64,000 nt of DNA from Artocarpus heterophyllus (Eukaryota > Streptophyta > Magnoliopsida > Rosales > Moraceae): the NCBI GenBank assembly GCA_025403435.1, contig CM046335.1, positions 7,320,103-7,384,102 on the forward strand, read 5' to 3'. A program made the position numbers and the translations under genes. The first letter of the stretch is position 1. The number at the start of each line of letters is the position of its first letter. The notes below the pieces were generated by a model. That model was not told where the DNA came from. It made no database searches and saw nothing but the letters and a program-made list of their open reading frames with translations. Positions 27,259 through 39,584 of this stretch are shown here, piece after piece.

Positions 27259-28057
27259 CAAACCCAAAGCCATTTACAAAAGGGTGGGAAAGAGGAGAAA
27301 AATGTCTTTTTGGTTCCCTTTTGGTGATGGGCTTTTAAGTGTGCTAGTGTATTTTATTTTTTATTAGTTATACTGTGGAATGTCCCAAAATATTCGTAGC
27401 AAAATTTAAAGGAGCTTCTATTGCGGAGCTTAATACTAAAAAAAATACAAATTGACGGTTAAAAACAGAACCTTATTGGTAAAGTTTTTTTTTTTTCATA
27501 TTATGCCATAAAATTCTCCATATTAAATCATATTAAATCGTAAAAACCTGCACGTTGAAAAAAGTACAGAAAGAATATGGAACAATTTATGTGTAAAAAA
27601 ATGCATTTAGAAATCATAAAAAAACATGTGCAAAAGGAAAGGTCCCCAGAGAAGTGTAAAAAATACGTAGAATCAGCAAAACAGTGACAAGAAAAGAAAG
27701 AATACAAATAATATGTCATATACTTGTAAAAAAAAGTACTTTTGTTCAAAGGCTAAAACAAACAAGAGAAATTGACATGCTAAAAGTAAATAAGAGGAGT
27801 GGAAGAAATGACCATATTAAAAGAGAAGAGAAAAAAAAGAACTAGAGTTAATTAATATCTGGTCCTAATGTGCACTAGTTAATGTAATGAAAAGGATAGA
27901 ACAAATTGTCCTATTCATGTGAATAATTCCATTAATTTGAAAAACCCTTTAATAGGAGAATTGCTTTTATAACATGAATAAATTTCAGGCAACATTTATT
28001 TAAGTCCCTCAGCTTTGAAAGAAAGCTCCCATTCTAGAGAGAGACAAGGAGAGAGAG

Positions 28058-28267
28058 ATGGCGGAGAGGAACCCACCAGAAGAACCAAAAGAATCAATCA
28101 AGACAAAAGCTGCAAGTTTGTTTCCGGCAAAGAAGAGGTTAGTGAAGAAAATGATGTATGATTATATAGCTCATGGATTCTCTGCTTTCTTTTCTGGTAA
28201 AAACTGCTTCAACTTCAAGACTGGTTCAAAGGCAAAGAAGGGCAAGCAGCAGATACACCCAAAATAG
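28058..28267 (+). CDS. Small basic protein 2 of a local three-member family (69 aa)
   Basis: Residues 21-30 (LFPAKKRLVK) followed by KMMYDYIAHGFSAFF match the 77-aa protein at 17937 almost position for position, with conservative changes (V/L, K/R, L/M, F/Y). The C-terminus is Lys-rich (SKAKKGKQQ). The start follows AGAGAGAGACAAGGAGAGAGAG directly. No known domain; small, strongly basic and without a signal peptide, so a nuclear or cytosolic role is conceivable but unproven. It lies in the part of segmental copy 1 that is missing from copy 2. The untranslated leader contains TTTATTTAAG about 60 bp upstream, a weak TATA-like site. Confidence 0.7.
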   Translation: MAERNPPEEPKESIKTKAASLFPAKKRLVKKMMYDYIAHGFSAFFSGKNCFNFKTGSKAKKGKQQIHPK

Positions 28268-28679
28268 CATCTCTTTGCTGAGGATCTGTCGCTTTAATAA
28301 TTGTTCACAAAATGCAAATTTAGTTTAGTGCTCTGTTTTTGAATTCTTAGTGGATGTAATTTGTTCTTTTTCTTGGGCTTTTTTTGGTTTCCTCTGTTTT
28401 TCATTTTAGTCTAGTCTTTTTTAGTTTTAGGCATGCAAAAGTCATGACTAAGCTCTCTTTGCATATGTACTTGAACAGCTTTGCTGATTTATCTATTACT
28501 TGAACAAATTTCTGTCTTGGAATACCAAACGTTTGATCTGCAGATTGGAAAACTTTCTTTTTTATTTTTATTTTTAGTTTTTACGACGACAATTGAAGAA
28601 CGATAATTTGTAAGAAAAAACCCAGAAAGAGAAACCTTTGAAAAGGAACAAAAAGTTCTCGGTTTTTGATTGAATGAGA

Positions 28680-28732
28680 TATATATATATATATATATAT
28701 CTATATGTATATAATATATATATATATATATA
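28680..28732. repeat. (TA)n microsatellite
   Basis: Imperfect TA run broken by CTATATGTATATAA. It causes the Ile/Tyr-rich ORFs on the - strand, which are not real. Confidence 0.9.
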
Positions 28733-28940
28733 AAGTTCTCCATTTTTCTTTTCTTTTTCTTTTTCTGGATTGAATGAGAGGAATTCGGAGACGCCAGACT
28801 GTGTGGGGAAAATCCAATGAAGTAGGTGTTAGAATTCCTTTTGGCAATGGCGTGGCCAAAAACGGTCGGAGAAGAAGTGAAATTTCCTTTTTGGACAACG
28901 CCTAGTTTGGAGGATTTTCGCTTCATTTATTTCACCGTTA

Positions 28941-28966
28941 CTCTCTCTCTCTCTCTCTCTCTCTCC
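28941..28966. repeat. (CT)n microsatellite
   Basis: An uninterrupted CT run of about 25 bp. Confidence 0.85.
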
Positions 28967-31486
28967 AAATCCCCGATCACTTCAATAATCAAGATAATAA
29001 AATTATTAGAGAATATACATTAAATTGCTGGGGTCCACACGGAATAGTTTGACTTATAGAAGTAGAAAGTGCAGTCTTTCCACAGAAAATCCATATTCCT
29101 TTTTTTCTTCTTAAAAAAAAATGGGGTGGGAGATGAAAGGCAATTTTCAAGGAGTTTGTGATTAAAATCTCTAGCTTAATTAATGCGTTTTCATGTTTTG
29201 CTTTTGTTCCTATTAATAATCGTCACATGCCTTGTTAGTTGTAGTTACCAAATAATTTTTCAATAAAAGTTGAAACCCGACCCTACCTACTATTAGCATC
29301 AAATGGTTTATCTGTCGATAAACGAGCATATTGTAAATCTGAATATTAAGTTTGAATTGAAAATACTATGATAATTCAAAATAATAAAAAATACTAAAAT
29401 TAGTTTAAACCATTTTGTTTTTGCCCGAAAAGGTGAAACAAACAGCCTAAGTTTTTACATCAAACTTCATGCTATTCGCCAAGGCACTTCTTGATGCCCT
29501 ATAAACTTCGTGCTATTCACCAAGGAATGGTCCTATAATCTTTTATCATGGGAAATTACTCATCTTGAATCCTTATGTATATGAATCCTTATATTCTTCT
29601 CACCGCTATTTAGTTCCCACCCATTTGCAACGATTCTAGCAAAGAAATAAGCCATGAAATTGAGAAAACAAAAATATTCGGTGTACCTGTTTGTTGTTGT
29701 GGGGTCCACTAGTAGTTAATTTGGATGTCAACAAATTGAGAAAAAAAACAAGAAAAAGAAAAATACCAGTCAATTTGTGGGTGAAAATGACTTTGATTGT
29801 GATTGATACTTGTGTTTTTGTGGGAGCAAACCATAATGGACAAGACATCATGGGCATCGCCATTTTCGTTCAATTTTTTATTTTTATTTTTCTTTTTCCT
29901 TTTGTTTCTTCTTTCTTATTTGGTGAACCCTTTAAGTGGCGACCTTTTCCGGCCGTTTAGTTTCTTTTTAGGAACAAGCCGATCCATCTTTCATTTAAAA
30001 TGTTCCTCTCAAATTAAAAAAAAAAATAAAAAAAATAATTTAATAAAGTTTGCTTGTGGGCTGTGCTGTGGCAACGTCTCAGATGCATCAAACTGAATAA
30101 AAAAATAAAACTATAGGCCACATATTATCCACATGAAAAAAGTCTTTTAGGAAATCTATATAGCCTAAAATATAACTATAAATAAAACAGTAATGGGGTG
30201 ATCAATTGAAGAAATGCAAAAACAACAATAAAAGATTCCAGCGACCATGGAAGACATTTATTTTTTCTTTTGTGGGTAGACATTTTTTTTTTTTGGCTTA
30301 ATATTGCTATGATATGTAAGTCTCTCATTATTGTATTATAAATATATGTATCATATCAAATCAAATACATCTAAAAAGAACTATAAATGTCAAATAAGAA
30401 TCTCACTATTAAATCATCTTTCTTTATTCCCACGAAACTTCACGTGGATTGTGGGCCCACCCCAGTTAAAGATTTTCAATCATAGGAGAGAGAGACAGGG
30501 GGAGAGAGAGACAGAGAGAGAGTCGTGTCCACAAGGCTCCTTTTTTTGAACCGAGGCAGAAGGCAAAGAAGGGAGAACTGGAAGTAGTGCCTCAAAATTC
30601 CAAATTTCATCAGTTGCGAGTCTTCAAAAGTTCATTTCCAACGCTCACAATCATAAATAGTTTACTTGAAAAATTTTCGGCCGTGATCAAAACTACCACT
30701 TTCTTTGAAAATCTCTTAAAATGTTCATTAATATCAGCTTGATAGAAGTCAGTTTTTATGGTCAAAGGGGGAAAAGAACAGCACATGATGAAGTTGTAAT
30801 AATTTAGACCAAAAAAGATAAGATAAAAATATATTTATTATGATTGTCATAGAAATATGGACTCTTATGATGCTAAAAGTCATATAATGACCGACACATC
30901 CCACTTTTCAATTTGAAAACCAACCAATTTATAACAAAGATTATAAAGTTAGTTATTGCGGTCCATTTTCCTTCACGAGCCACTTCTCTCTTTGGAAGCC
31001 AAATTCTAATTTACTTCCTATTAAGCTATGTGATCATGATTGATTGTCAGCGTGTGGGAAACGCGATGAAACAATATACTTAATGTGCTTTTCAGGGATC
31101 TGAGTCAGAAATCGAATCTAATCTTAACTGCTACTGCGATGATAAAGGAATTTAAAAAATAAAATCGAAAAAGAAACACACGAAAGACAGTTTTCTAAAG
31201 AGAATTTATTGAAACTTGAAAGAAAAATAACAGTTTCCTATTTTATATGTATCTTATTGAATACATGACTTCCAATGTACAGGTACTACAAACACGTATA
31301 TATGATCAGCAAGTTCTCTCTCCCTCTCATTTCAATTTTTCTCTCACACATTTTTTCCCTTCAAATAACCAAGTTGTTCAGCTATGGAAATGTGGAAGCA
31401 AACCAAGTAATGAGGTAAAATATTTATGGTGCTTAAAAGAGCCCTAAGACACAAATGACAGAATTTGGAGGCAAATGCAGATTAAT

Positions 31487-31625
31487 AGAGTGTTTGGCAT
31501 ATTTAGTTTGAACCAATAGCAATATAAAGCTATCATATGTTATAGTATAAAGTAAAAAACAACTATAGTGTAAAGCTCTTATAAGCTACAGTGTTTGAAC
31601 CAATCTTTTCTGTTCAAATCGGTCA
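31487..31625. mobile_element. Tourist-like MITE, copy 5 (right end unclear)
   Basis: Starts GAGTGTTTGGCATATTTAG and contains two motif copies (ATAAAGCTATCATATGTTATAG and GTAAAGCTCTTATAAGCTACAG). The right inverted end is not recognisable, so the boundary is approximate. Confidence 0.5.
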
Positions 31626-32019
31626 GCCCACCAAGTATGAAAATACTATTCTTTTTCAAATATATAAAAAAAAGAAGAAAAAGTTGGGAAGTCTAAGTGA
31701 AAAACAATAATATTTGGTGATTGCACTAAAAGGATTTAATTAAATGAGGTTATTCATCGAAGAAAGGCTTTTGGGATGTCTATGCCCTGATGACGACGAC
31801 GATGATGATTGAGAGTTGTTTTTGCCGTTCTTTCATAGCTTTAACCCTAACCAAAACCCTTAAAGGGTCACATGCTCCTCTTCCATTTAGGTTTGATATG
31901 TCTCTATAGAATAGCCAATTTTGAGATTTTAAAGTGGATCAAGATAATGAAATATATTAAACTAAAAAAAGGAGAAAATTATAAAATGTACTTCGTAATT
32001 CACTTCTTTAATTTTGTAA

Positions 32020-32826
32020 GGAGTTTGGTATAGTTAGTTTCAATGAAAACTTTTTAGTCATGATAATATAAAGCTCTCACATGTAACAATGTCCAAAAAA
32101 ATTGAACTATACTATAAAGTTCTTACAGGCTACAATGTTATTAACTAATTAATTCTAAACAATGCTAGTGATGCAAGAACAGGCCGGCCCAGCTCGTTCT
32201 CCTTAGGCCCACGTGGGCCGTGCGTCGGGCCAGCCCACATTAAAATCACCTTGGCCCAACCCGGCCCACGTGCCAATTTTACATGGGCTATGCCATGCCG
32301 TGCCGTGGGCTTTAAATGGGCCGGCCCATCTTAGTCCATTATGGATTTAAATGGGCCAGTTCATCTAAACATGTAATTTTTAATTTTTTAATTTTTAATT
32401 TTTTAATTTTTAAATTTTTAAACAAGTTAACAAATATAAAAGTTTGAATAATCAAGGGATATTTTATTTACGATTGCCTCATTAAAAACCTTTTCAAGGA
32501 ACACTCAGTGGGACAAAATCCTAGTAAGGAAAAAAGAGTACAATCGGGATAATTATACATAAGATATTTACAAAATTACTAAAAACAAAAAAAAACATAA
32601 AAAATATTGTTCATTATGGGCTGGGATGGGCCGGCCCATTATGGGTCTAGACATGTTGGCCCGACCCATGGGCCGACATATATTGGCCCAGCCCAGCCCA
32701 CCAATATTTATGGGCTGGGTCAGGCCGTGAACAGTGCCATGCCGTGCCGTGCCGGCTTGGCCCATCACTGTAGCAGGACGGGCCCCTACCCATTGTTGCA
32801 TCTCTAAACAATGCTCTCAAATACCC
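32020..32826. mobile_element. Tourist-like MITE, copy 6, split by a hAT insertion
   Basis: Left end GGAGTTTGGTATAGTTAG after TAA; right end CTCAAATACCC. Both internal motif copies (ATAAAGCTCTCACATGTAAC; ATAAAGTTCTTACAGGCTAC) are in the left part. The element is interrupted at 32166-32806 by a separate transposon; without it the MITE would be about 160 bp, the family's usual size. Confidence 0.65.
32166..32806. mobile_element. Non-autonomous hAT element nested in MITE copy 6
   Basis: 641 bp with terminal inverted repeats TAGTGATGCAAG (left) and TAGAGATGCAAC (right, reversed), matching at 10 of 12 positions, and an exact 8-bp target duplication AACAATGC (32158-32165 and 32807-32814). Those are hAT hallmarks. 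Both arms carry many GGCC-rich motifs (GGGCCGGCCCA, GCCGTGCCGTG) facing each other, the kind of subterminal repeats hAT transposases bind. No transposase; the 77-aa and 66-aa ORFs here only reflect the GGCC repeats. Confidence 0.85.
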
Positions 32827-32902
32827 TACAATTTTATGTCATTCGCTTATAATTATGTTCCTTTTAAAATAATATATAAAAAGAGGAAATCGGCATAAAC
32901 AA

Positions 32903-33724
32903 GGGCAAAGCTAGCCCCCTGTGCCCAACAGCCCTTTGGAGAATTTGTCTCATCCCTCCCCTAAAGTCCAACTATTTTTTAAAAGAATTTTCCTTAAAAC
33001 TCAAATTCTTAACAAATTACCCCCTATTTGGCCCCCTGATTTTTTTTTTTATGATAACATTTATATAAATTTTATAAATATTTAAAAGGTTAATTACATA
33101 ATTGTACCTTTTACTTTCAACTATTCTTAATTTTTTTCTCTGTTCTTCAAAACTACAAAAGTATTCTTGAAATTTTAAAAACTTATTTCAATTTCATCTC
33201 CATGAATAGAAAAAATTGGCAAAATAACATGACTACACTTAAATGGTTATAATAAATATTTTATATATTAAAAACATAAAAAATCTTAAAATAAAACATC
33301 AAATTTCAAAAATAGATCTTAAGTTTTATGACTTTTAAAATTTTAAAATTATTTTTTAAAATTTTTCTCAAGAAGAAACAAATATTTTATAAACAAACTA
33401 AGTTTAATCAAGAGTATTTTTATCTTATCTCTATATTTTTTAAGTCAAAAAAGTTTACAAGGGATAAAATTAAAACAAAATTTTTAAATTTAAAGCATAC
33501 CTTTGTAGTTTCTAAAAATAGAAAGACAAATTGAGAAATAATAAAAGTTAGAAGGTATAGTTATATGATTAACCTATATTTAAATAATATCCAAAATTTT
33601 GATTTTTGAATCTAAATCTTACTGTATTTTGATATAAATTCACAATTTTTAGACTCTCAAACTTTTAAAAATTTTTGTTCAATTCACGCCCTCTGGAAAA
33701 AAAATTCTTGGCTCTGCCTATGGG
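32903..33724. mobile_element. TIR element Y, copy 2, containing a nested X element
   Basis: Left end AAGGGCAAAGCTAGCCCCCTG; right end reversed ATAGGCAGAGCCAAGAATTTT, similar in style to 16624-17168, including a shared run before the right end (GCC(T/C)TCT then a stretch of A). Its middle is occupied by MITE X copy 2. Confidence 0.45.
33088..33579. mobile_element. MITE family X, copy 2
   Basis: Left end GGTTAATTACATAATTGTACCTT; right end reversed AGGTTAATCATATAACTATACCTT, a good inverted repeat. The body matches 17283-17763 throughout. Lies inside element Y copy 2, whereas copy 1 of X lies just outside Y copy 1. Confidence 0.65.
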
Positions 33725-35998
33725 TGCAGAAACAGTTTTTACATGGAAATAACAATGTTTATTAAAAAAATGACATTTTTAATTGTGTTCAATACCCAAA
33801 AAAGGAAAATTGCATTAAATAACACAATTTTAATTTTTAATGTAAGCAAATAACACTTCTAAAAATATTTAAGTATATAACATTTTTAGAATTACACGTT
33901 CTTTTTAAGTACTTGAATTTTTAATTTTCTCTCATTTTTTCTTCTTTTTCTTCTTCTCCTTTCTTTGTTTTAGTTTTTTATTATCTCAATATTATTTAGT
34001 ATTTTTTAAGTCATTTTATACCAAAATAAATCATATTTTACTCCAAAGATGCTACTTATTTAATATTGATATATTTTAGTCTATTTATTTTTAATTTCAA
34101 TAAATGACCCTCTAATTCTTCATTCTCTTAAAAAAAAAAAAGGCTTAAAAAAATTTTTAAAAAGAAATTTGTTTGCGATTGTCAAACGGCTGAAGCCATA
34201 GGCCCGTAGCCCACTTCTAAGCCAGAGACGCAGCCCACATGCCAGATTTGTCCCATTTGTACGGAGCTGCCAAGATTTACTGGAATGACTGTCAACGTCA
34301 GACCCCACAAAGATTCGTGTTTTCAACGATGACAACAGATTGTACGGACGTATTTAATGTACTTTGCTTTTGGGCTCTCCTCCATATTTGGATATTCCAG
34401 TTATCTAGAGAAGAATAAATAAAAAGAAAAAAAAAATATACATTTTCAACGACTCTGCTTGGCATGCCGCGTGCGGGTGGACCCCAGGGGACTTTTTGCT
34501 TAAAATTTGAGCCACGAAGAATCCGGGTTTATGTTGGGACTGGTGACTGGTGACTCCTGATTAGTGAGCAGTGACTCGATTGATTTCAAAATTCAGTCTT
34601 ATTTTCGTATTTTTGAAAGTATTTTTTTGACCAATGTGTTTAGTGGGAACCCAAAAAAAAAAAAAAACCACCAATGCATTTATCTCCCAACAATTAAGTT
34701 TGTAGAAAAAGTGACGGTGGCCATATCTAACAATCTTGGAATGTGACCACTAACGGCCGGAGAAATTTTTTTTTTTTTCTGTCAGTTTCTTCTGTATATT
34801 TTGAAAAATAATCTACCAACATATGTTTGCTTTTCAACTATAAGATATGCAAAATAAAAAATTAAAAAAAATTGAAATAAAGGATATCTTTCAAACTTGC
34901 TTTTTAAAAATATTATTCATATTTATTTGATATAGCTTAAACATGTAATATAAAAAATGATAGTGTGACATAACTTTTTTAAGTGGGTATGGATAAATAC
35001 ATTTTTTAAAAGTTGCATATGTAATTTTCTCAAAAATATTTTTTAAAAAAATTTAATGGTCTGAAAAAATGAACCACCAGTAAAAACCCTTATTTTTTAA
35101 GAAAAAAGGGAAAGGTTCATATTAATTTGTTTTTATTTTAGGAATGAGTATAGAACTCTGCAAGCATATCAAAATGTCACAAAACAAAAGGATAAGGAAA
35201 AAAAAATCAAAGGACAATAATTTCAATCACTTACAGAACACCAACATTTTATTTTCATTATTTAATTTTAGAATGTGACATTTATTCTTTATCTAAGTAA
35301 AAATATTTGGAGCTTTTTTTTTTCTTATAATAACCCCTATTTTTGGGTTTTTCTTTTTCGGTTCTTAGAATAATAAATCTTTTGAGTTAGTTGTACGGTT
35401 AATCTTAAAAATACTCAACAACAAAATTCTCTTAAGTAGAGGAGTATATGGTCTGTTTGAGGGGACAAACTATCTACTAAACAAAAAAAAATATTAATAT
35501 ATTTTTAGTTGGTTTGAAAATTTCAAAAAAACCAAATAAAAAAATATATAATTGATTTAGACTGATAAATGGAATAAATTTAGACGTGTGTAGAAAATAT
35601 AGTTTGATTGTTTAAACTTAACAATCAAACATCTTTAGGCGTTGTAATTAATTTAAAATTTACTTAAATCATAAAAGAAAATATCTAATACATTAGATTA
35701 TTAAAAGAAGATATGTATAATAACCATAATACGAAGCATATGATAATTACAGTAAAAAACATAAAACATGATAGGCATAAGAAAATATTTTTAAAATCAG
35801 AAAGGAGTATTGCTCGTTTTGGTCACCTTGACAATTTGTTTTAGAAAGTATTGCTCGTTTTGGTCACCTTGACAATTTGTTAATTCTAAAACGGCCAACC
35901 AAATTAATAAAAAAAATTGATCCTGTGATTTATTTTTCAATGCATGCCTACTTTTAAGTTTTAACTATTTGGCGACATAAAATTCCTCAAATAATAAG

Positions 35999-36047
<49 letters not shown>

Positions 36048-36174
36048 GTTGGCAAAATGGCTAAAGAGTTAGCGCTCGCGCAATTATCCGCTGATATTGC
36101 TTTAAAATTTATCGAACAAGTAGTGAAATAGACATATAGTCTTCCACTGTTTCACATATATATACACACACACA
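33725..36174. other. AT-rich intergenic sequence, no gene seen
   Basis: Contains a short GC-richer stretch (34180-34330) with no recognisable protein, a tandem repeat of about 42 bp at 35806-35880 (GTATTGCTCGTTTTGGTCAC twice), and an (AAT)n run at 35996-36044. The part around 35600-36000 is related to 60815-61130. Confidence 0.45.
35996..36044. repeat. (AAT)n microsatellite
   Basis: Runs of AATAATAAT with one ACT interruption, just upstream of the copia element. Confidence 0.85.
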
Positions 36175-36756
36175 TGTTAGGGAATTAGGCGTCTCCTAAT
36201 TCCAAAGATTGCAAGAATGAATAATTGTAGAAAAGAAATTGGAGAAGAGAAGAAAAGAGGACACCAAATTTTTATACACGTTTGTCCAAATTCGAAATTA
36301 CGTCATGTTTCTGCCGCTGCAGATTCCACTATGATGAAGAAGATTACAAATTACAAGAGAAATTTCTCACACACTCAATTTGTGTTTACCAAAACTCTCT
36401 TCTTTCTAACACCCTGTGGGAATTTTTTTCTCTCAACAATTGAGCTCTTACAAAAATATGCTTCAAAAAATAATGCCACTCACCCTCAACCCTGATCACC
36501 TTATGTCTATTTATACACTAAAGAAGAGAAAAATAGCAACTACTGAGAAAATCCTAGTAGTTTCCTGATTTTGGCTTCAAAAACCCGTAAGAAATAGCGC
36601 AACACAGCGCCGTGGCGCTCTAGGTGCTCTTCAACCGGTGCCTAGGCGCTTTGCCTTGCTACCTTACGGGCGCTACAACGCCCCGAATCTGCCTTTTCTC
36701 TCCCTTTTCTTCCTTTTGTGAGGTTGTTGACTTGATTTGGCTCCACACCTACAACA
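36175..36756 (-). repeat. 3' LTR of the copia element (582 bp)
   Basis: On the - strand it begins TGTTGTAGG and ends CCTAACA. Compared with the 5' LTR it keeps about 30 bp near its start (36718-36750) that the other LTR lacks, while the other LTR has an extra GGCGC-rich stretch. Confidence 0.85.
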
Positions 36757-36770
36757 ATCTCCTACTTGGA
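36757..36770 (-). other. Polypurine tract
   Basis: On the - strand the bases just before the 3' LTR read CAAGTAGGAGAT, a common form of the copia plus-strand priming site. Confidence 0.7.
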
Positions 36771-36813
36771 GACTAATCAATCACTACGTCTCCCCTACAG
36801 CAGCAACAACTTC

Positions 36814-37355
36814 TCACATCTCATGGAGAAGTCCAACTGAAGTTGGGCAGAACTTCAGTTTCTCGATCGGAACCATCTTGGTGAGCATATCTGCTGCATT
36901 TTTACTCCCAAGAATCTTCTCAAGCTTTAGCACTCTATCCTCCAAAGTCGATCTGATGAAGTGATACCGCAACTGTGTATGCTTCTTCCTAGCATGAAAT
37001 GCAGGATTTTTCACCAAGTGAATGGCGCTCTGACTGTCATTATGTAATGCAATCCTTTCCTAGTTGTGACCCAGTTCTTCCAGAAACGACAGCAACCAAA
37101 TCATCTCTTTGCTCGCTTCTATTATTGCCACATACTCTACTTCTGTTGTAGAAAGTGCAACTATCTTCTACAACTTCAAGACCCAACTAACTGCTGTGCC
37201 ACCGAAAGTGTAGACGTAACCGGTGGTACTCTTCCTACCATCAATGTCTCTAGCCATGTCAGCATCTACATAACCCTGCAGTCCCAAGTCTGACTTCTTG
37301 AAACACAGTGCTAGACCCGCAGTACCCCTCAGATATCTGAGGATCCACTTCACTG
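36814..37355 (-). pseudogene. Copia RNase H region
   Basis: Two broken frames. 37168-37353 has the start of RNase H (WILRYLRGT, GYVDADMA, RKSTTGYVYTFGG) and 36814-37017 its end (LVKNPAFHARKKHT, DMLTK). A stop and frameshift separate them, so the domain is not translated intact. Confidence 0.85.
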
Positions 37356-37359
37356 CCTC

Positions 37360-38400
37360 CTAGTGCTGCTTATCTGGATTACTCATGTACCTGCTCACAA
37401 CTCCCACTACATGTGCAATGTCCGGTCTGGTACAAACCATGGCATACATGAGACTGCCCATTGTTGAAGCATAAGGCACTTTGGCCATGTGGTCTCGCTC
37501 TTGCTCTGTGGTCGGTGATTGCTCCTTTGATAACTTGAAATGACTGGCTAAAGGAGTACTCACAGGCATCACATTACCCATGTTGAATCTGCTCAGCACT
37601 TTATCAACATATTCTTCCTGTGACAGTTTCAGCCCATTACTGTTCCTTGTTATTCTCATCCGAAGGATTTGTTTTGCAGTACCCAAATCTTTCATTACAA
37701 ACTCCTTAGACAGCTCCTTCTTTAGCATGTCAATTTGCTGTTTATAACCTCCAACTATCAGCATGTCATCGACATATAGCAACAATATGATGTAGAAGTC
37801 ATCAAAATTCTTCACATAACAACAGTGATCTTCCTGACACCTCAAGAAACTATTGTTGCACATGAACCAGTCAAACTTCTTGTACCACTGCCTGGGAGCT
37901 TGTTTGAGGCCATACAAGCTCTTCTGAAGTTTGCACACCATGTTCTCCATACCTAGTACTTCAAAACCTTGTAGCTGCTTCATGTAGATCTCTTCCTCCA
38001 AGTCACCATGGAGAAAGGCCGTCTTAACATCCAACTATTCTAAGAACAAGTCTTCATTTGCCACTAGCGCAAGTACCATCCTGATCGTGGTTAGCTTCAC
38101 TACTAGAGAAAAATCTTGTTGAAGTCGATGCCCTCTTTTTGCTAAAAGCCTTTTACCACTAGCCTTGCCTTATACCGTTTGTTGCCATCAGATTTATCTT
38201 TAATTCGGTATACCCACTTGTTGTGTAAGGCCTTTTTGTCTTTTGGTAATTCTGCTAGTTGCCATGTCTGATTAGACATTAAGGAATCCATCTCATCCCT
38301 TATGGCTAACTTCCACTTGACCGAATCTTTAGCCTCCAAAGCTTCATCATAGCTATCTGGCTTACCTCTGTCGGTGAACAAAATATAATGCAGAGAAAGG
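37360..38400 (-). pseudogene. Copia reverse transcriptase region
   Basis: 37360-38034 carries MDVKTAFLHGDL, SLYGLKQAPRQWYKKFD and the catalytic LLYVDDMLI. 38142-38381 carries the upstream part (NKWVYRIK, RYKARLVVKGF). The two pieces are out of frame with each other around 38035-38141, and the strand continues with further stops upstream. Confidence 0.9.
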
Positions 38401-38669
38401 GAGTATCTCTGTGGTGGTCTGATAGTCCTACTAGATCTCCTGACTGGTGTGGCGGGAGTGCTCTAGTTTCCTTCTGGAGCAATGTTTTCTTGGTCTTCAT
38501 CCTCTAGATTTTGCGCTTCTACTTCAGGAAAGTCCTTCAATGGAATCACCTCAAGCTTCTTGTTTTCAGAACCTGAACCCCTGGAGTCAGTGCTGTTTCT
38601 GTCCTTGTACAGAACACCTTCATTGAACATCACGTCCTCGCTCCTAATAATCTTTCAATTTTGGTCATC

Positions 38670-39560
38670 CTAAAGGTGATAACCAAACTCAAGTCCACCA
38701 TAGCCAACCAGAAAACACTTTTTAGTCTTTGCATTAAGTTTACTTCTTGCAGTAAAATCAATGTGAACATAAGAAACACAACCAAAGACTTTCAAGTAAG
38801 AGAGGTCAACCTTTTTGCCACTCCACACTTCTTCCGGTAGATTAAACTTTAACGGCGTGGATGGACTTCTGTTGATCAGATGAGCTGCTGTATTAATTGT
38901 CTCAGCCCAAAACGACTTTGGCAGCCCCGTATACAACCTCATACTTCTAGCATGCTCGTTCAGAGTTCTATTCATCCTCTCAGCTACCTCATTCTGTTGT
39001 GGTTTCCCTGGAATGGTTTTCTTCATCTTTATTCTATTCTCAGCACAATATCGCCTGAAATAAGCATCTAAATACTCTCCCCTATTGTCAGACTGCAAGC
39101 ACTTCACTTTTAAATTTGTCTCGTTCTCTACCATAGCTTTCCATCTCTTGAAAGCATCAAAGACATCAGATTTGTTTTTCAAAAAGTGAACCCATACCTT
39201 CCTGCTTGAGTCATCAATGAACGTCACATAATAATTTGCACCACCAAGGGAAGTCACCGTCGTAGGCCCTCACACATAAGTGTGAACTAGCTCGAATTTC
39301 CTAGACTTAGGCTCTCTGCCTGTTATTGAGAAACTGACTCTTTTTTGCTTCCCAAAGATGCAGCCTTCACAAAACCTGTGATCAACAATTTTTAATCCTG
39401 GCAGTTTTCCATTAGAGTGAAGCACCTTCATTCCCTTCTCGCTCATATGCCCGAGCCTATAGTGCCATAGCTCAGTGTTAGCAGCAGATTCAGCAACTGC
39501 TATGGCATCTTAGCAACTGGAATTAATGTAGAGAGTTTCAGCTTTACATCCTCGAGCAAC
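38670..39560 (-). pseudogene. Copia integrase with GAG-pre-integrase domain
   Basis: 38670-39257 holds the integrase core: FIDDSSR (first Asp), LQSDNRGEY (second Asp) and AERMNRTLNEHARS (Glu), the DDE triad, with SDNRGEY where SDNGGEY is usual. Upstream, 39260-39560 retains the HHCC zinc-binding part (LWHYRLGHMSEKG ... CEGCIFGKQK). In-frame stops, one replacing the Trp of the usual DVWGP motif, cut it. Confidence 0.88.
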
Positions 39561-39584
39561 AACCATAGCTCCCTTAGTGAATTT

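Larger units (their letters stand above)
25290..31440. repeat. Segmental duplication, copy 1
   Basis: Homologous and collinear with 48600-52066. Anchors present in both: CCCATTAAACATCTA, GAATTGCACCAACATAATCACAA, TTCTCTATCAATCAAAACACCCC, ACATGAAGCTTCAG-like sequence, TCTCACTATTAAATCATCTTTC, AACCAACCAATTTATAACAAAG, CCACTTCTCTCTTTGG and CTATCTTATTGAATACAT-like sequence. The middle (about 27150-30300), holding the small gene at 28058, has no counterpart in copy 2. Confidence 0.75.

Noticed and set aside
28489..28926. 145-aa - strand ORF
   Set aside because: Reads through a (TA)n microsatellite and poly(A/T) runs; no conserved motif, and it lies downstream of a better-supported small gene.
32568..32807. 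Overlapping ORFs on both strands rich in Gly-Pro-Thr-His
   Set aside because: Products of GGCC-rich subterminal repeats of the hAT element.
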